Shown piece after piece: positions 1 through 8,234 of a stretch of 64,000 nucleotides of DNA (position 1 is its first letter; every line of letters starts with the position of its first letter). The DNA is from Rothia santali. GTDB taxonomy: Bacteria > Actinomycetota > Actinomycetes > Actinomycetales > Micrococcaceae. The stretch spans positions 1 to 64,000 of the forward strand of contig NZ_JANAFB010000013.1 of assembly GCF_024199905.1 (NCBI RefSeq), given 5' to 3'. Below the pieces are notes generated by a model. It had not been told where the DNA came from and did no database searches. It saw only the letters and a program-made list of their open reading frames with translations. A program made the translations under genes and the position numbers.

Positions 1-827
1 CCCTCGTTCCCCGCGAGCCCGGAGGCGCCCGAGCCCCCGGTGGCCTCGGCGCTCCAGAGCGGGGCGTCCGGGTCCAGCGCGCCGGAGCGGTCCACCGCGA
101 CCTCCCCGCCGACGACGCCGGCGAACCACCGGATCGCCTCGGCCCGCGCCTCCGCCGTCCCGGCGCCGGACTCCGTCAGCGCGTCGACGATCCCGAGCTC
201 GGCCGCGCGCTCCGCGGTGAGGGTGCGCCCGCCGTTGAGCGGGTCCTCGAAGATGACGCCCGCGGCGCGCTCGGGGCCGATGAGCCGGGGCAGCGCGAAG
301 ATCCCTCCCCAGCCGGGGACGAGCCCGAGCCGGACCTCGGGCAGGCCCAGCGCGGCGACCCCCGGGTGGCTGACGCGGTAGTCGGCGGCCAGCGCGAGCT
401 CCAGGCCGCCGCCGAGCGCCGTGCCATTGACGCGCGCGCAGGTCGGCACGGGCAGGGCGCGGACGGCCTCGACGACGTCGTGCCCCATCTCGCCCAGCAT
501 CTCCAGCGGCGCGCCGGCCTCCCGCAGCCCCGCGACCAGGGAGAGGTCCGCACCGGCCGCGAAGGTCGGGTCCGTGCCCTCCAGGAGCACCGCGACGGTC
601 TCGCCCGCCTCGGCGCGGCGGCGGGCCCGCCCCAGCGCGTTCAGCAGCGCCTCGAGCGAGCGGGGGCCCAGCGTCTCGGGCCTCTTCCCGGCGTCGTTGT
701 GGAGGGTCAGGATCTCGAGGCCGCCCCGGCCGCCGGGGAGCTCGACGACGTCGCTGGCGACGCGCGTCACGGTCTCCTCGGGGCAGAGGTCGGTCAGGGG
801 CGCGTACGGCGTCGCGGAGTCGGTCAC
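1..827 (-). CDS. 3-hydroxyacyl-CoA dehydrogenase/enoyl-CoA hydratase (FadB/FadJ type), N-terminal part, cut by window edge
   Basis: About 275 N-terminal codons are visible; the rest lies beyond base 1. The start is a GTG at 825-827 behind GAAGAGGA. The visible part is a crotonase fold: FAAGADLS (oxyanion-hole type), GTALGGGLELALAADYRV, then GLPEVRLGLVPGWGG, which carries a glutamate at the usual hydratase position. In multifunctional beta-oxidation proteins this domain hydrates enoyl-CoA and precedes an NAD-binding 3-hydroxyacyl-CoA dehydrogenase. That second domain is inferred, because only the first is in view. In related Micrococcaceae a FadB-like gene stands next to ribonuclease D, as here. 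A single-domain enoyl-CoA hydratase is possible. Confidence 0.8.
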   Translation of the reverse strand, partial: MTDSATPYAPLTDLCPEETVTRVASDVVELPGGRGGLEILTLHNDAGKRPETLGPRSLEALLNALGRARRRAEAGETVAVLLEGTDPTFAAGADLSLVAGLREAGAPLEMLGEMGHDVVEAVRALPVPTCARVNGTALGGGLELALAADYRVSHPGVAALGLPEVRLGLVPGWGGIFALPRLIGPERAAGVIFEDPLNGGRTLTAERAAELGIVDALTESGAGTAEARAEAIRWFAGVVGGEVAVDRSGALDPDAPLWSAEATGGSGASGLAGNE

Positions 828-886
828 GATCGTCCTCTTCGCTCGGGGATGATTGCGACCAGCTTAGCTGTAGCCGGGATCACAAA

Positions 887-2203
887 CTAGTCGGTACCCG
901 CGGTATCGGACGACGTCCTGCCGGCCATCGCCGGGACCAGCAGCGGCACCGTGTTGCGGATCTGCCACTCCCGGGCGCCCAGCTCTCGCAGCGTCTCCTC
1001 GATCTCCTCCGCGCCCGCCCCGGCGTGCTCCCAGCACAGGCGGCGCAGGTGGTCCGGGGTCAGCAGATTCTCCTGCGGCACCTCGAGGCGCTCGGCGCGG
1101 ACGAGGAGCTCCTCCCGGGCGGCGGCGAGGGCGCGGGCGGCGTCGGGGCGCTTGGCGGCCCACGCCTTGACCGGGGGCGGGCCGGTGCTGGGAAGGTGCA
1201 CGGGCGCGGGATCGGGGTCCGCGAGGGCCTCCTGCACGGCGCGGGTCCAGCGGACCGACTCCCGCTTGATCAGCTTGGTGTGGAAGCCCGGGATGCGCTG
1301 GAGGGCCGGGACCGAGCGCGGGAGGGCGCGGGCCGCGGCGACGAGCGCGGCGTCGCCCAGCAGGCGCTTGGGCGCGATGTCCTTGGCCTGGGCCAGGTTG
1401 TCCCGCTCCCACCACAGGTTGCGCAGGGCCGTGAGCTGCTGGGGCGAGCGCAGCGCGCGCAGCCCCTTGGTCTTGCGCCAGCGCTCCGGGTCCTGGGCCG
1501 GGTCCGGCGCGGAGCAGAGGGCTTCGAACTCCTCCTCGGCCCACGCGAGCTTGCCCTGGCCCTCGAGCATCTCGGCGATCGCGTCGCGGAGGTCGCGCAG
1601 GAGCTCGACGTCGAGCGCCGCGTAGTTCAGCCACGGCCGCGGCAGGGGGCGCTGGGACCAGTCGGCGGCCGAGTGCTCCTTGGCCAGCCGGTAGCCGAGG
1701 ATCTCCTCGGTCATGGCGCCGAGGCTGACCCGGGCGAGCCCGGCGAGGCGGCCGGCGAGCTCGGTGTCGAAGAGACTGCGCGGGCGCATGCCGGTCTGGC
1801 GCAGGCTCGGCAGGTCCTGCGTCGAGGCGTGGACGATCCATTCGGCGTCGGCCAGCGCGTCGTCCAGCGGCCCGAGGTCCTCGAAGGCCTCGGGGTCCAC
1901 GAGCAGGATGGGGGAGTCGCCGCGCTTGATCTGGACCAGGAACGGGCGCTGGCCGTAGCGGATGCCCGAGGCGCGCTCGGTGTCGATCGCGGCGGGGCCC
2001 TCGTGCGAGCCCAGGATCTCCGCGGCGCGGTCCAGGCCGCGCGGGGTGTCGACGACCTCGGGGATTCCCGCGAAGGGGGCGTCGAGCCGGACGACCTCCG
2101 GGATGCTGAGATCCGGGTCGAGCCCGAGCTCCTCCGCGGAGGTCAGCGAGTTCTCGCCGTAGGCGAGGGGGTCCGCCGCCGCGAGCTGCCGGTCCTCGGT
2201 CAT
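887..2203 (-). CDS. rnd: ribonuclease D family 3'-5' exoribonuclease with HRDC domain
   Basis: 438 aa. A DEDDy exonuclease domain fills roughly residues 50-220: AIDTERASG (exo I), VHASTQDLPSL (exo II) and LNYAALDVELL (exo III with Tyr and Asp). Helical HRDC-type sequence follows (about residues 235-320). Family members trim 3' ends of tRNAs and other stable RNAs with two metal ions in the cytoplasm. The ATG at 2203 is the only good start near the family N-terminus. It sits between the beta-oxidation gene and the DUF3000 gene, all on minus. Function is assigned by family; the tRNA substrate is inferred. Confidence 0.93.
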   Translation of the reverse strand: MTEDRQLAAADPLAYGENSLTSAEELGLDPDLSIPEVVRLDAPFAGIPEVVDTPRGLDRAAEILGSHEGPAAIDTERASGIRYGQRPFLVQIKRGDSPILLVDPEAFEDLGPLDDALADAEWIVHASTQDLPSLRQTGMRPRSLFDTELAGRLAGLARVSLGAMTEEILGYRLAKEHSAADWSQRPLPRPWLNYAALDVELLRDLRDAIAEMLEGQGKLAWAEEEFEALCSAPDPAQDPERWRKTKGLRALRSPQQLTALRNLWWERDNLAQAKDIAPKRLLGDAALVAAARALPRSVPALQRIPGFHTKLIKRESVRWTRAVQEALADPDPAPVHLPSTGPPPVKAWAAKRPDAARALAAAREELLVRAERLEVPQENLLTPDHLRRLCWEHAGAGAEEIEETLRELGAREWQIRNTVPLLVPAMAGRTSSDTAGTD

Positions 2204-2330
2204 GACTGGATCACGGGCTGGTTTCCGTCCTTCGCTTCTCGCCGTCGTGCCGGCCGTGCGGGGACGGCCAGGATCAGTTTAGGCCATCGGGACGGCGAGG
2301 GGCGTCGGTGGCGCTCCCGTCCCTGACGTG

Positions 2331-2432
2331 CGGGCATGGGTTCCGCCCCCGGGCGTGGGCCGCGACCCCCGGGCATGCGGCCGGCTCCCCGACTCGGACC
2401 CCGGCCTCCGGCATGCGCCCGGCTTCAGGCAA
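2331..2432. repeat. degenerate GC-rich tandem repeats in the RNase D/DUF3000 gap
   Basis: Within the 256-bp gap (2204-2459) between the RNase D start and the DUF3000 stop there are four or five imperfect copies of a roughly 20-bp unit beginning GGGCATG or GGGCGTG and ending in a C run. I see no ORF, RNA gene or clean terminator in the gap. The tract lies just 3' of the DUF3000 gene, a placement shared with other repeats in this window. Confidence 0.5.
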
Positions 2433-2459
2433 GCGGGCCCGATCCCGGTGCCGCGGCGC

Positions 2460-3029
2460 TCAGCGGTCGTGAGCCGCGGCGAGGCCCGCGGGAGGCAGCC
2501 CCGCGCAGGCGCACACGACGTCGCCCCACGCCTCCAGGTGCCGGCGCATGTCCGGTCCCTGGGGCGTCCAGGAGGCGCGCAGCTCCAGCTCGGTGGTCTG
2601 CGCGTCGCGGGACAGGGAGCCGAAGCCCTGGGAGAAGGAGCGCGTGGCGGTGCCGCCGGCGCCGCTGTGCCGGGCACCGCGGGCCTCGAGCGACTCGAGC
2701 AGCCATTCCCAGGCGACGTGGGAGAACATCTCCTCGGCAGCGACGTCGGGCTCGACGCCGGCCCGGAGGTAGGTCACCACGCGGAAGTCCCCGCCCCACG
2801 GCTCCGGCCGCGCCGGGTCGTGCAGCAGGATGAAGCGGCCGATGGCCAGCGGCCGGTCGGGGGAGGCGGGGTCCCCCACGCCGGCGGCGAAGCTCACCTC
2901 GTGCGGGGCCAGGCGGGCCGGCGAGTCGTGCCGGGTGAGGTGCAGGCCCGGGCGGAGCCGCGCGCGGCGCACCTGGTCCAGCGCTTCGCTGAACCGGGGC
3001 GGGGTCGCACGGGCCGGGCTGATGTCCAC
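2460..3029 (-). CDS. DUF3000 domain protein
   Basis: 189 aa, matching by eye the actinobacterial DUF3000 family, whose function is unknown. Recognisable parts are FSEALDQVRRARLRPGL near the N-terminus, the conserved core with SRPLAIGRFILLHDPARP-like sequence (here PDRPLAIGRFILLHDP) and VAWEWLLESLE. It is soluble, without signal peptide or membrane segments. The start is GTG at 3029: a -10-like TAGCCT (3041-3036) lies exactly 6 nt before it and no Shine-Dalgarno is present, so the mRNA is probably leaderless. Adjacency to the HRDC ribonuclease D gene is a conserved actinobacterial arrangement. Confidence 0.87.
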   Translation of the reverse strand: MDISPARATPPRFSEALDQVRRARLRPGLHLTRHDSPARLAPHEVSFAAGVGDPASPDRPLAIGRFILLHDPARPEPWGGDFRVVTYLRAGVEPDVAAEEMFSHVAWEWLLESLEARGARHSGAGGTATRSFSQGFGSLSRDAQTTELELRASWTPQGPDMRRHLEAWGDVVCACAGLPPAGLAAAHDR

Positions 3030-3101
3030 GCCCTCAGGCTATGCTCGGGCCCGCGACCCGACCGGTTGCCACGCCGAGGCGCGGGGCCGGGCGGGCCGGG
3101 G

Positions 3102-3548
3102 TCAGCCCGCGGCGGCCTCGCCGTCGGGGCGGAACTCGAGGGAGACCGAGTTCATGCAGTAGCGCAGGTCAGTGGGCGTGCCGAAGCCCTCGCCCTCGAA
3201 GACGTGGCCCAGGTGCGAGCGGCACGCGGCGCACTGCACCTCGACGCGCTCCATGCCCAGGGTCGCGTCCCGCAGGTACACCACTCGGTCCTCGGCGAGC
3301 GGGGCGAAGAACGAGGGCCAGCCGCAGCTGGCGTCGAACTTGGCCTCGGCGCTGAAGAGCTCGGCGCCGCACGCGCGGCAGTAGTAGGTGCCGGGGGAGT
3401 ACTCGTCCCAGTACTCGCCCGTGAACGGCCGCTCGGTCCCGGCCTGGCGCAACACGGCGAACTGCTCCGGGGAGAGGATCTCGCGCCACTGCGCCTCAGT
3501 CCGCTCCACCGGGGCCCTGTTCTCGAAGGGATTGCTGTTCTCAGTCAT
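3102..3548 (-). CDS. msrB: peptide-methionine (R)-S-oxide reductase
   Basis: 148 aa, standard MsrB length. It repairs methionine-R-sulfoxide in proteins. Zinc ligands are two CxxC pairs: YYCRACG (about residue 57) and VQCAACRSH. The catalytic cysteine lies in RYCMNSVSLEF near the C-terminus, and GWPSFFAPL is the family signature. The ATG at 3548 (MTENSNPFENR) is preferred over longer readings because these run through the neighbouring gene. It overlaps the stop of the upstream stress-like gene by 8 nt, so the two are probably co-transcribed and translationally coupled. Confidence 0.96.
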   Translation of the reverse strand: MTENSNPFENRAPVERTEAQWREILSPEQFAVLRQAGTERPFTGEYWDEYSPGTYYCRACGAELFSAEAKFDASCGWPSFFAPLAEDRVVYLRDATLGMERVEVQCAACRSHLGHVFEGEGFGTPTDLRYCMNSVSLEFRPDGEAAAG

Positions 3549-4032
3549 CGACGTAACCCGTACCCCAGTAGAGGTGCAGCACCGGCACCCCCAGGGTCCT
3601 CTCTGCCTTGTTGGACCAGTGGATGTTGAAGGTGTCCTCGACCGGGTGCGGATCGGTGATGATGAGCACCTGCTCCGCGCCGTCGGAGACCTCCTCCTGC
3701 ATGGCGGCCAGCGGGTCGCCCACGGCCGTGCGGCCCCGCACGGAGTACCCCTGGGCCCGCAGCTCCTCCACGGATGCGTCGAGGATGGCACGGGCCTCGG
3801 ACTCCAGGGTCTGCGGGCCCTTCTCGGCCGAGGTGACGACGTCGACCGCCTCTCTGAAGTCCAACAGCGCGAGCTGGTCCAGAAATTCCAGCCACAGGTT
3901 CTTCTTCATCGCGGCGGGGACCATGAGGCGGATCTCGGTGGTCTCGTCCTCCTCGCGCGGGGCGAAGGCGTCGATGTTCTCGATGTCGGTCGGGCCCAGG
4001 ATGGCCTCGGTCACCACAAGTACTGTGCTCAT
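3541..4032 (-). CDS. conserved hypothetical protein, universal-stress-like
   Basis: 163 aa. The layout is alpha/beta: a MSTVLVVTEAILGP start, a central helix pair, then AVGDPLAAMQEEVSDGAEQVLIITDPHP and GVPVLHLY. This resembles a degenerate universal-stress (UspA/Rossmann-like) fold seen in related actinobacteria, but the classical G-x2-G-x9-G ATP loop is absent. No function is assigned. A TAGGGT hexamer (4044-4039) ends 6 nt before the ATG, indicating a leaderless transcript that also carries msrB. Pairing with msrB hints at oxidative stress, by inference only. Confidence 0.8.
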   Translation of the reverse strand: MSTVLVVTEAILGPTDIENIDAFAPREEDETTEIRLMVPAAMKKNLWLEFLDQLALLDFREAVDVVTSAEKGPQTLESEARAILDASVEELRAQGYSVRGRTAVGDPLAAMQEEVSDGAEQVLIITDPHPVEDTFNIHWSNKAERTLGVPVLHLYWGTGYVDD

Positions 4033-4216
4033 GGCCTCACCCTACCGGGCCGTCCGCGCCCGTCGGCGCGTCGCGCGCGCAACGTTCGCCCGCGGCGTCC
4101 TCCGCGGGGGAAGATGGGGGCTCGGGGGCGGGTCCGGGCCGCTGCGGGCGCGACGCGGCCCCCGGCGCGCCTCCGGCCGCGCGGGCGGCCTCCCGAGGCG
4201 AGGAGGAGAGGACGAG

Positions 4217-5461
4217 ATGAGCGAACAGACGATGACCCGCCCGTGGCTGTCCGGGCTCCGGACGGGGCTGCTGGCGGGCGCGGGGATCGCGGGCGTCGGC
4301 GTCGGGGTCGTGGCGTCCCTGGCCGGGTACTACGCCCGGTTCGTGGTGACCCCGCCCAAGATCGGCGGCAACGAGGACCTGCCGGTGCTCGGCGTCGGCT
4401 TCGACACCGCCGCCCCGGAGGAGGGCCAGGAGCCGACCACGATCACCCTGCCCGCCAACCCCCACACGCTGGACCCCGGACGCTACCTGCTGACCTTCGA
4501 CGCCGACCGCGGCAGCGCCGAGCTGGGCGAGCTGCTCAGCTACTCGCCCCGGCTGCGGACCGTGACCCGCTCGGTCGAGCGCGTGCACAGCGGGGACCTC
4601 TCCGCGGCCGTGCGCGGCCGATGGTCCGGTGCGGTCTTCCTGGACCCGCGTCACGCCGGGTACCGCTACGAGGAGGTGCCGCTCGAGCTGCCCGTGGGCC
4701 GGGCGCCCGCGTGGGTGGTCCCGGCGCCGGCCGGGTCCGACTGCGGGACCTGGGCCGTCATGGTGCACGGCCGCGGCGCCTCCCGCCGGGAGACCCTCCG
4801 CGCGCTGGGCTCGACGCAGCGCCTCGGCATGGCCAGCATCCACCCCTCCTACCGCAACGACCGCGAGGCGCCGCCCTCTGAGGACGGCCGCTACGGGCTC
4901 GGGTTCACGGAGTGGGAGGACGTGGACGTGGCGATCGAGTACGCGCTGGCCCACGGGGCGCGCGACGTCGTGCTCTTCGGCTGGTCCATGGGCGGGGCGA
5001 TCGCGCTCCAGGCCGCGGACAAGTCCCGCTTCGCCGACAGGATCAGGGCGCTGGTGCTGGACGGGCCCGTGGTCGACTGGTTCGAGCTCATCCGGTACCA
5101 CACCGAGTCGATGCGCCTGCCCCTGCGGATGGGGCAGCTGGTGGCGGAGATCCTCGCCGCCCCGCGCACCAAGCTCATGACCGGGTTGGACAGCCCGATC
5201 CTGCTGACGGACCTCGACTGGCTCACGCGCAGCGCCGAGCTGACGACGCCGACGCTGATCATCCACTCCGTGCACGACGACTACGTCCCGGCCGAGGCAT
5301 CGGCCGAGCTGGCCGCCCGCAACCCCCTGGTCCACTACGTGCCCTTCCACCAGGGACAGCACACCAAGGAGTGGAACGTGGACCCGGCGCGCTGGGACCG
5401 GACGGTGACCGAGTGGCTGCCGCAGCACCTCGGCCGGACCGGGGACGACGACGCGGCCTAG
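4217..5461 (+). CDS. alpha/beta hydrolase, membrane-anchored
   Basis: 414 aa. The ATG at 4217 follows a strong AGGAGGAGAGGA. Residues about 12-35 are a hydrophobic, Gly/Ala/Val-rich segment (LRTGLLAGAGIAG) fitting a membrane anchor. The hydrolase domain starts near residue 175 with VMVHGRGASRRET, followed by the nucleophile elbow GWSMGGAIAL, an acid region IIHSVHDDYVPAE and a catalytic His in HQGQHTKEW. This is the serine-hydrolase triad. The N-terminal 150 residues match no domain I recognise. The substrate is unknown. It is transcribed divergently from the stress-like/msrB pair and followed by zapE on the same strand. Confidence 0.88.
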   Translation: MSEQTMTRPWLSGLRTGLLAGAGIAGVGVGVVASLAGYYARFVVTPPKIGGNEDLPVLGVGFDTAAPEEGQEPTTITLPANPHTLDPGRYLLTFDADRGSAELGELLSYSPRLRTVTRSVERVHSGDLSAAVRGRWSGAVFLDPRHAGYRYEEVPLELPVGRAPAWVVPAPAGSDCGTWAVMVHGRGASRRETLRALGSTQRLGMASIHPSYRNDREAPPSEDGRYGLGFTEWEDVDVAIEYALAHGARDVVLFGWSMGGAIALQAADKSRFADRIRALVLDGPVVDWFELIRYHTESMRLPLRMGQLVAEILAAPRTKLMTGLDSPILLTDLDWLTRSAELTTPTLIIHSVHDDYVPAEASAELAARNPLVHYVPFHQGQHTKEWNVDPARWDRTVTEWLPQHLGRTGDDDAA

Positions 5462-5544
5462 CTCGGCCGAGGGTCTAGACTCGCAGTGGGCCGCCCGGGG
5501 CGCGCCCGCCACGTCATCCCCCAGCAGCGTCAGTGAGGAACATG

Positions 5545-6618
5545 GTGTCCGACTCGCCCATCCACCTGGTAGACCGCAGCCCGCGCGTCTCCGCCGAGGA
5601 GCTCCTGGCCGGGTTCCGGCCCTCCGAGCGATTCGGCGAGGTCTCCTTCGACACCTACATCCCCGACCCTGGCCAGCCCTCCCAGGAGGAGGCCCGGGAG
5701 GCCCTGCGCGGGTTCGCCGCCTCGGTCGAGGCGCCCTCGGGCGGCGGGTTCCTCGGTCGGCTATTCGGCCGCCGGCCAGCGCGAGCGGCGAAGGCCGGGA
5801 TCTACCTCGACGGCGGCTTCGGCGTCGGCAAGACCCACCTGCTGGCCTCGCTGTTCCACGCGGTCTCCGGGCCGAAGGCGTTCGGCACGTTCGTGGAGTA
5901 CACCAACCTCGTCGGGGCCCTCAGCTTCCGCAAGACGGTCGAGGCCCTCAGCGGCTACCGGCTCGTGTGCATCGACGAGTTCGAGCTCGACGACCCGGGC
6001 GACACGGTCCTGATGTCGCGGCTCATGCGCGAGCTCTCCGACGCGGGGGTGCGCCTCGCCGCGACCTCCAACACCCTGCCGGGGTCCCTGGGCGAGGGGC
6101 GCTTCGCCGCGCAGGACTTCAAGCGCGAGATCCAGGTGCTCTCGGACCAGTTCGAGGTGCTGCGCATCGACGGCGAGGACTACCGCCACCGCGGCCTGCC
6201 CGAGGCCCCCGAGCCGCTCGCCGCAGACGACCTCGAGGCGTCCGTGGCCGCGGCCTTCCCGGACGCCTCCCGGGTGGCCGTGGACGACTTCCCGGCCCTC
6301 GTCGACCACCTCTCCCGCGTCCACCCGAGCCGCTACCGCCAGCTGATCGAGGGCCTGCAGGGCATCGTGTGGCGCGACGTCGAGACGATCACGGAGCAGG
6401 CCGTCGCGCTGCGCTTCGTGGTGCTCGCCGACCGCCTGTACGACAAGGACCTGCCGATCGTCTCGACCGGCGTGCCCTTCGACCGGGTCTTCACCGAGGA
6501 GATGATGACCGGCGGCTACCAGAAGAAGTACTACCGCGCCGTCTCGCGCCTGACGGCCATGGGCCGCGAGGGGCTGCAGCGGGCGGCGGGCCCGGACCGG
6601 GAGGCCACCGCCCGGTGA
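5545..6618 (+). CDS. zapE: cell division protein ZapE-like (AFG1 family) ATPase
   Basis: About 357 aa. Walker A is GGFGVGKTHLL (about residue 94) and Walker B is LVCIDEFELDD. The C-terminal half has the AFG1/ZapE signature TGVPFDRVFTEEM...GGYQKKYYRAVSRL. In E. coli ZapE interacts with FtsZ; in actinobacteria the role is less clear. Start choice: GAGGA at 5535-5539 is 5 nt from a GTG at 5545 but only 2 nt from the ATG at 5542, so GTG is preferred; a GTG at 5533 is also in frame. A TAGACT at about 5475 could be the -10. The stop overlaps the TSUP start (TGATG). Confidence 0.9.
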   Translation: MSDSPIHLVDRSPRVSAEELLAGFRPSERFGEVSFDTYIPDPGQPSQEEAREALRGFAASVEAPSGGGFLGRLFGRRPARAAKAGIYLDGGFGVGKTHLLASLFHAVSGPKAFGTFVEYTNLVGALSFRKTVEALSGYRLVCIDEFELDDPGDTVLMSRLMRELSDAGVRLAATSNTLPGSLGEGRFAAQDFKREIQVLSDQFEVLRIDGEDYRHRGLPEAPEPLAADDLEASVAAAFPDASRVAVDDFPALVDHLSRVHPSRYRQLIEGLQGIVWRDVETITEQAVALRFVVLADRLYDKDLPIVSTGVPFDRVFTEEMMTGGYQKKYYRAVSRLTAMGREGLQRAAGPDREATAR

Positions 6619-7361
6619 TGCTCGCGGTGATCTTCCCGGCGGTGCTGGTGGGAACGGTGCTGCAGCGGATCTGCGGCACGGGCGTGGGGCTGATCGTGGC
6701 CCCGACCTTCGCGGTGCTGCTGGGCGGAAGCCACGGAGTGCTGGTCACCAACATGACGACCTTCGTCTCCGGACTCCTGCTGACCCTCGCGCTCTGGCGG
6801 GAGGCGAACTGGCGGCAGTGGCTGGGGCTGTGCGCCGCGGGGGCGCTGGGGACGATCCCCGGTGCCCTGGCCGTGCGGTACACGCCGGGTCCGGTGCTGC
6901 AGCTGGTGGTGGGCGGCGTCGTCCTGCTGGCGATGGCCGTGATCCTGACTGGCGTCCAGGGGCGGCGACGCAGCGGCCGCGGGGTGACCGCGCTGGCCGG
7001 CGGGGCCGGTGGCCTGCTCAACGTGACGGCGGGCGTGGCCGCTCCCGCGATGGTGGTGTACTCGCGGATCACCCGCTGGGACCAGCGCGAGTACGCTGCC
7101 ACGATGCAGCCGGTGTTCATGACCCTGGCCGCCCTGTCCCTCGGGGCGAAGGCGCTGGTGGGCGGGGTCGACCCCGAGCCGGCCCCCGGCCCGTGGCTGT
7201 TCGCCGGCATCGCCGCGACGGTGCTGGCGGGGATCGCCGTCGGGACGCCGCTCGCGCGCCGCGTGCCGGCCGAGAGGGCCCGGACGCTGGCGCTGGTGCT
7301 GGCCGGGCTAGGGGCGGTCGTCGCCGTCGTGCGCGGCGTCCTGGGGCTGCTGGGCGGCTGA
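6618..7361 (+). CDS. TSUP (TauE/SafE) family membrane permease
   Basis: 247 aa, almost entirely hydrophobic, with about eight predicted membrane segments in two similar halves. Typical features are GTGVGLIVAPTFAVLLG near the N-terminus and GGAGGLLNVTAGVAAPAMV at the start of the second half. Family members export or import sulfite, sulfoacetate and other small organic anions; the substrate here cannot be read from sequence. The ATG at 6618 overlaps the zapE stop. Translational coupling to zapE is likely, but a functional link is not obvious. A strong hairpin at 7408-7440 ends the unit. Confidence 0.88.
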   Translation: MLAVIFPAVLVGTVLQRICGTGVGLIVAPTFAVLLGGSHGVLVTNMTTFVSGLLLTLALWREANWRQWLGLCAAGALGTIPGALAVRYTPGPVLQLVVGGVVLLAMAVILTGVQGRRRSGRGVTALAGGAGGLLNVTAGVAAPAMVVYSRITRWDQREYAATMQPVFMTLAALSLGAKALVGGVDPEPAPGPWLFAGIAATVLAGIAVGTPLARRVPAERARTLALVLAGLGAVVAVVRGVLGLLGG

Positions 7362-7407
7362 CAGGGCCGCCGGGCGACGGGATCCGAGACGGCCCCGGGA
7401 ATGCACG

Positions 7408-7440
7408 AAGCCCCGGCTCCCATCGGGGAGCCGGGGCTTC
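7408..7440. terminator. bidirectional terminator hairpin
   Basis: A perfect 15-bp stem (GAAGCCCCGGCTCCC and its complement) with a 3-nt loop separates the plus-strand TSUP gene from minus-strand tRNA genes. There is only a short T-rich tail (TTCTCTC) on plus and none clear on minus. Confidence 0.75.
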
Positions 7441-7445
7441 TCTCG

Positions 7446-7517
7446 TGCGCGATACTGGGATCGAACCAGTGACCTCTTCCGTGTCAGGGAAGCGCGCTAC
7501 CGCTGCGCCAATCGCGC
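7446..7517 (-). tRNA. tRNA-Val (GAC anticodon)
   Basis: 72 nt, with a 7-bp acceptor GCGCGAT/ATCGCGC and discriminator A. The anticodon stem CTTCC/GGAAG encloses CTGACAC, giving anticodon GAC. The T arm contains GGTTCGATCC. No CCA is encoded. It is nearly identical to the plus-strand tRNA-Val at 8023. Confidence 0.97.
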
Positions 7518-7547
7518 TCATCACACAAGCGTACCCGTGTGCGTGCG

Positions 7548-7618
7548 AGGTGAGGACGGGATTCGAACCCGCGTACACGGCTTTGCAGGCCGCTGCCTAA
7601 CCGCTCGACCACCTCACC
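7548..7618 (-). tRNA. tRNA-Cys (GCA anticodon)
   Basis: 71 nt. The acceptor stem is GGTGAGG/CCTCACC, the anticodon loop CTGCAAA gives GCA, and the T loop is GGTTCGAATCC. It lies in the minus-strand tRNA cluster, 30 nt from tRNA-Val. Confidence 0.97.
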
Positions 7619-7672
7619 ATGTCCTGGTCGTGGAACTCAGGGCCATGCCTCACTTGCGTGGGGCAATCTGCG

Positions 7673-7745
<73 letters not shown>

Positions 7746-7820
7746 ATGTCAGTCGTCTGCTTCTCACCCGGAAGTGATCGGCTCGCCGTTCCTTTCGGTC
7801 CGTCGCGCTGACAGATGAAT

Positions 7821-7848
7821 ACTCTACACACCTTCCCCGGGGATGCAA
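7821..7848 (-). promoter_or_regulatory. putative promoter of the Gly-Cys-Val tRNA cluster
   Basis: On minus, TTGCAT (7848-7843) and TAGAGT (7826-7821) are separated by 16 nt, upstream of tRNA-Gly. The 5' leader would be about 70 nt. Assigned by consensus match only. Confidence 0.55.
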
Positions 7849-7979
7849 AATCGGCGGTGCAGCGGGGCGAAAACCCCGGAATTCCGGGGCGAAAGGGGGT
7901 GCTGGAAGGGGTGAAATGCCTGGTCGGGCCGGAATTGGCCGATGTGTCGTGCGTCACCACCTCGGGGGTGCCTCTCGAA

Positions 7980-8008
7980 TTGACTCGTGGGGGAGGGTCC
8001 TCTAATGT
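7980..8008 (+). promoter_or_regulatory. promoter of tRNA-Val(CAC)
   Basis: TTGACT (7980-7985) and TAATGT (8003-8008) are 17 nt apart, ending 14 nt before the mature tRNA. This is one of the best housekeeping-sigma promoters in the window. Confidence 0.75.
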
Positions 8009-8022
8009 AGTTCGAGTGCTGA

Positions 8023-8094
8023 GCGCGATTGGCGCAGTGGTAGCGCGCTTCGTTCACACCGAAGAGGTCACTGGTTCGAACCCAGTATCGCGCA
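8023..8094 (+). tRNA. tRNA-Val (CAC anticodon)
   Basis: 72 nt, acceptor GCGCGAT/ATCGCGC, discriminator A. The anticodon stem CTTCG/CGAAG encloses TTCACAC, giving CAC. It differs from the inverted tRNA-Val(GAC) at 7446-7517 mainly in the anticodon arm. It has its own promoter and terminator. Confidence 0.97.
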
Positions 8095-8121
8095 CGTAAC
8101 ACAGCTGTTGGACAGCTCGAA

Positions 8122-8159
8122 GAGGCCCCCGCCGGAAGCATCCGGACGGGGGCCTTTTT
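8122..8159 (+). terminator. rho-independent terminator after tRNA-Val(CAC)
   Basis: GGCCCCCGCCGG and CCGGACGGGGGCC form a long stem with a short loop, followed by TTTTT. It is a textbook intrinsic terminator 28 nt after the tRNA. Confidence 0.9.
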
Positions 8160-8234
8160 CGCTGGATCCCCGGCAGCTTCAGTCAGACGGATCGAGATCG
8201 TGCGCGGGCGCGAGGAAGAACCGGGTGATGCACC

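Noticed and set aside
4037-5512. A 491-codon minus-strand frame over the alpha/beta hydrolase
   Set aside because: The plus strand has a serine-hydrolase triad and a strong ribosome binding site; the minus frame shows only compositional bias.
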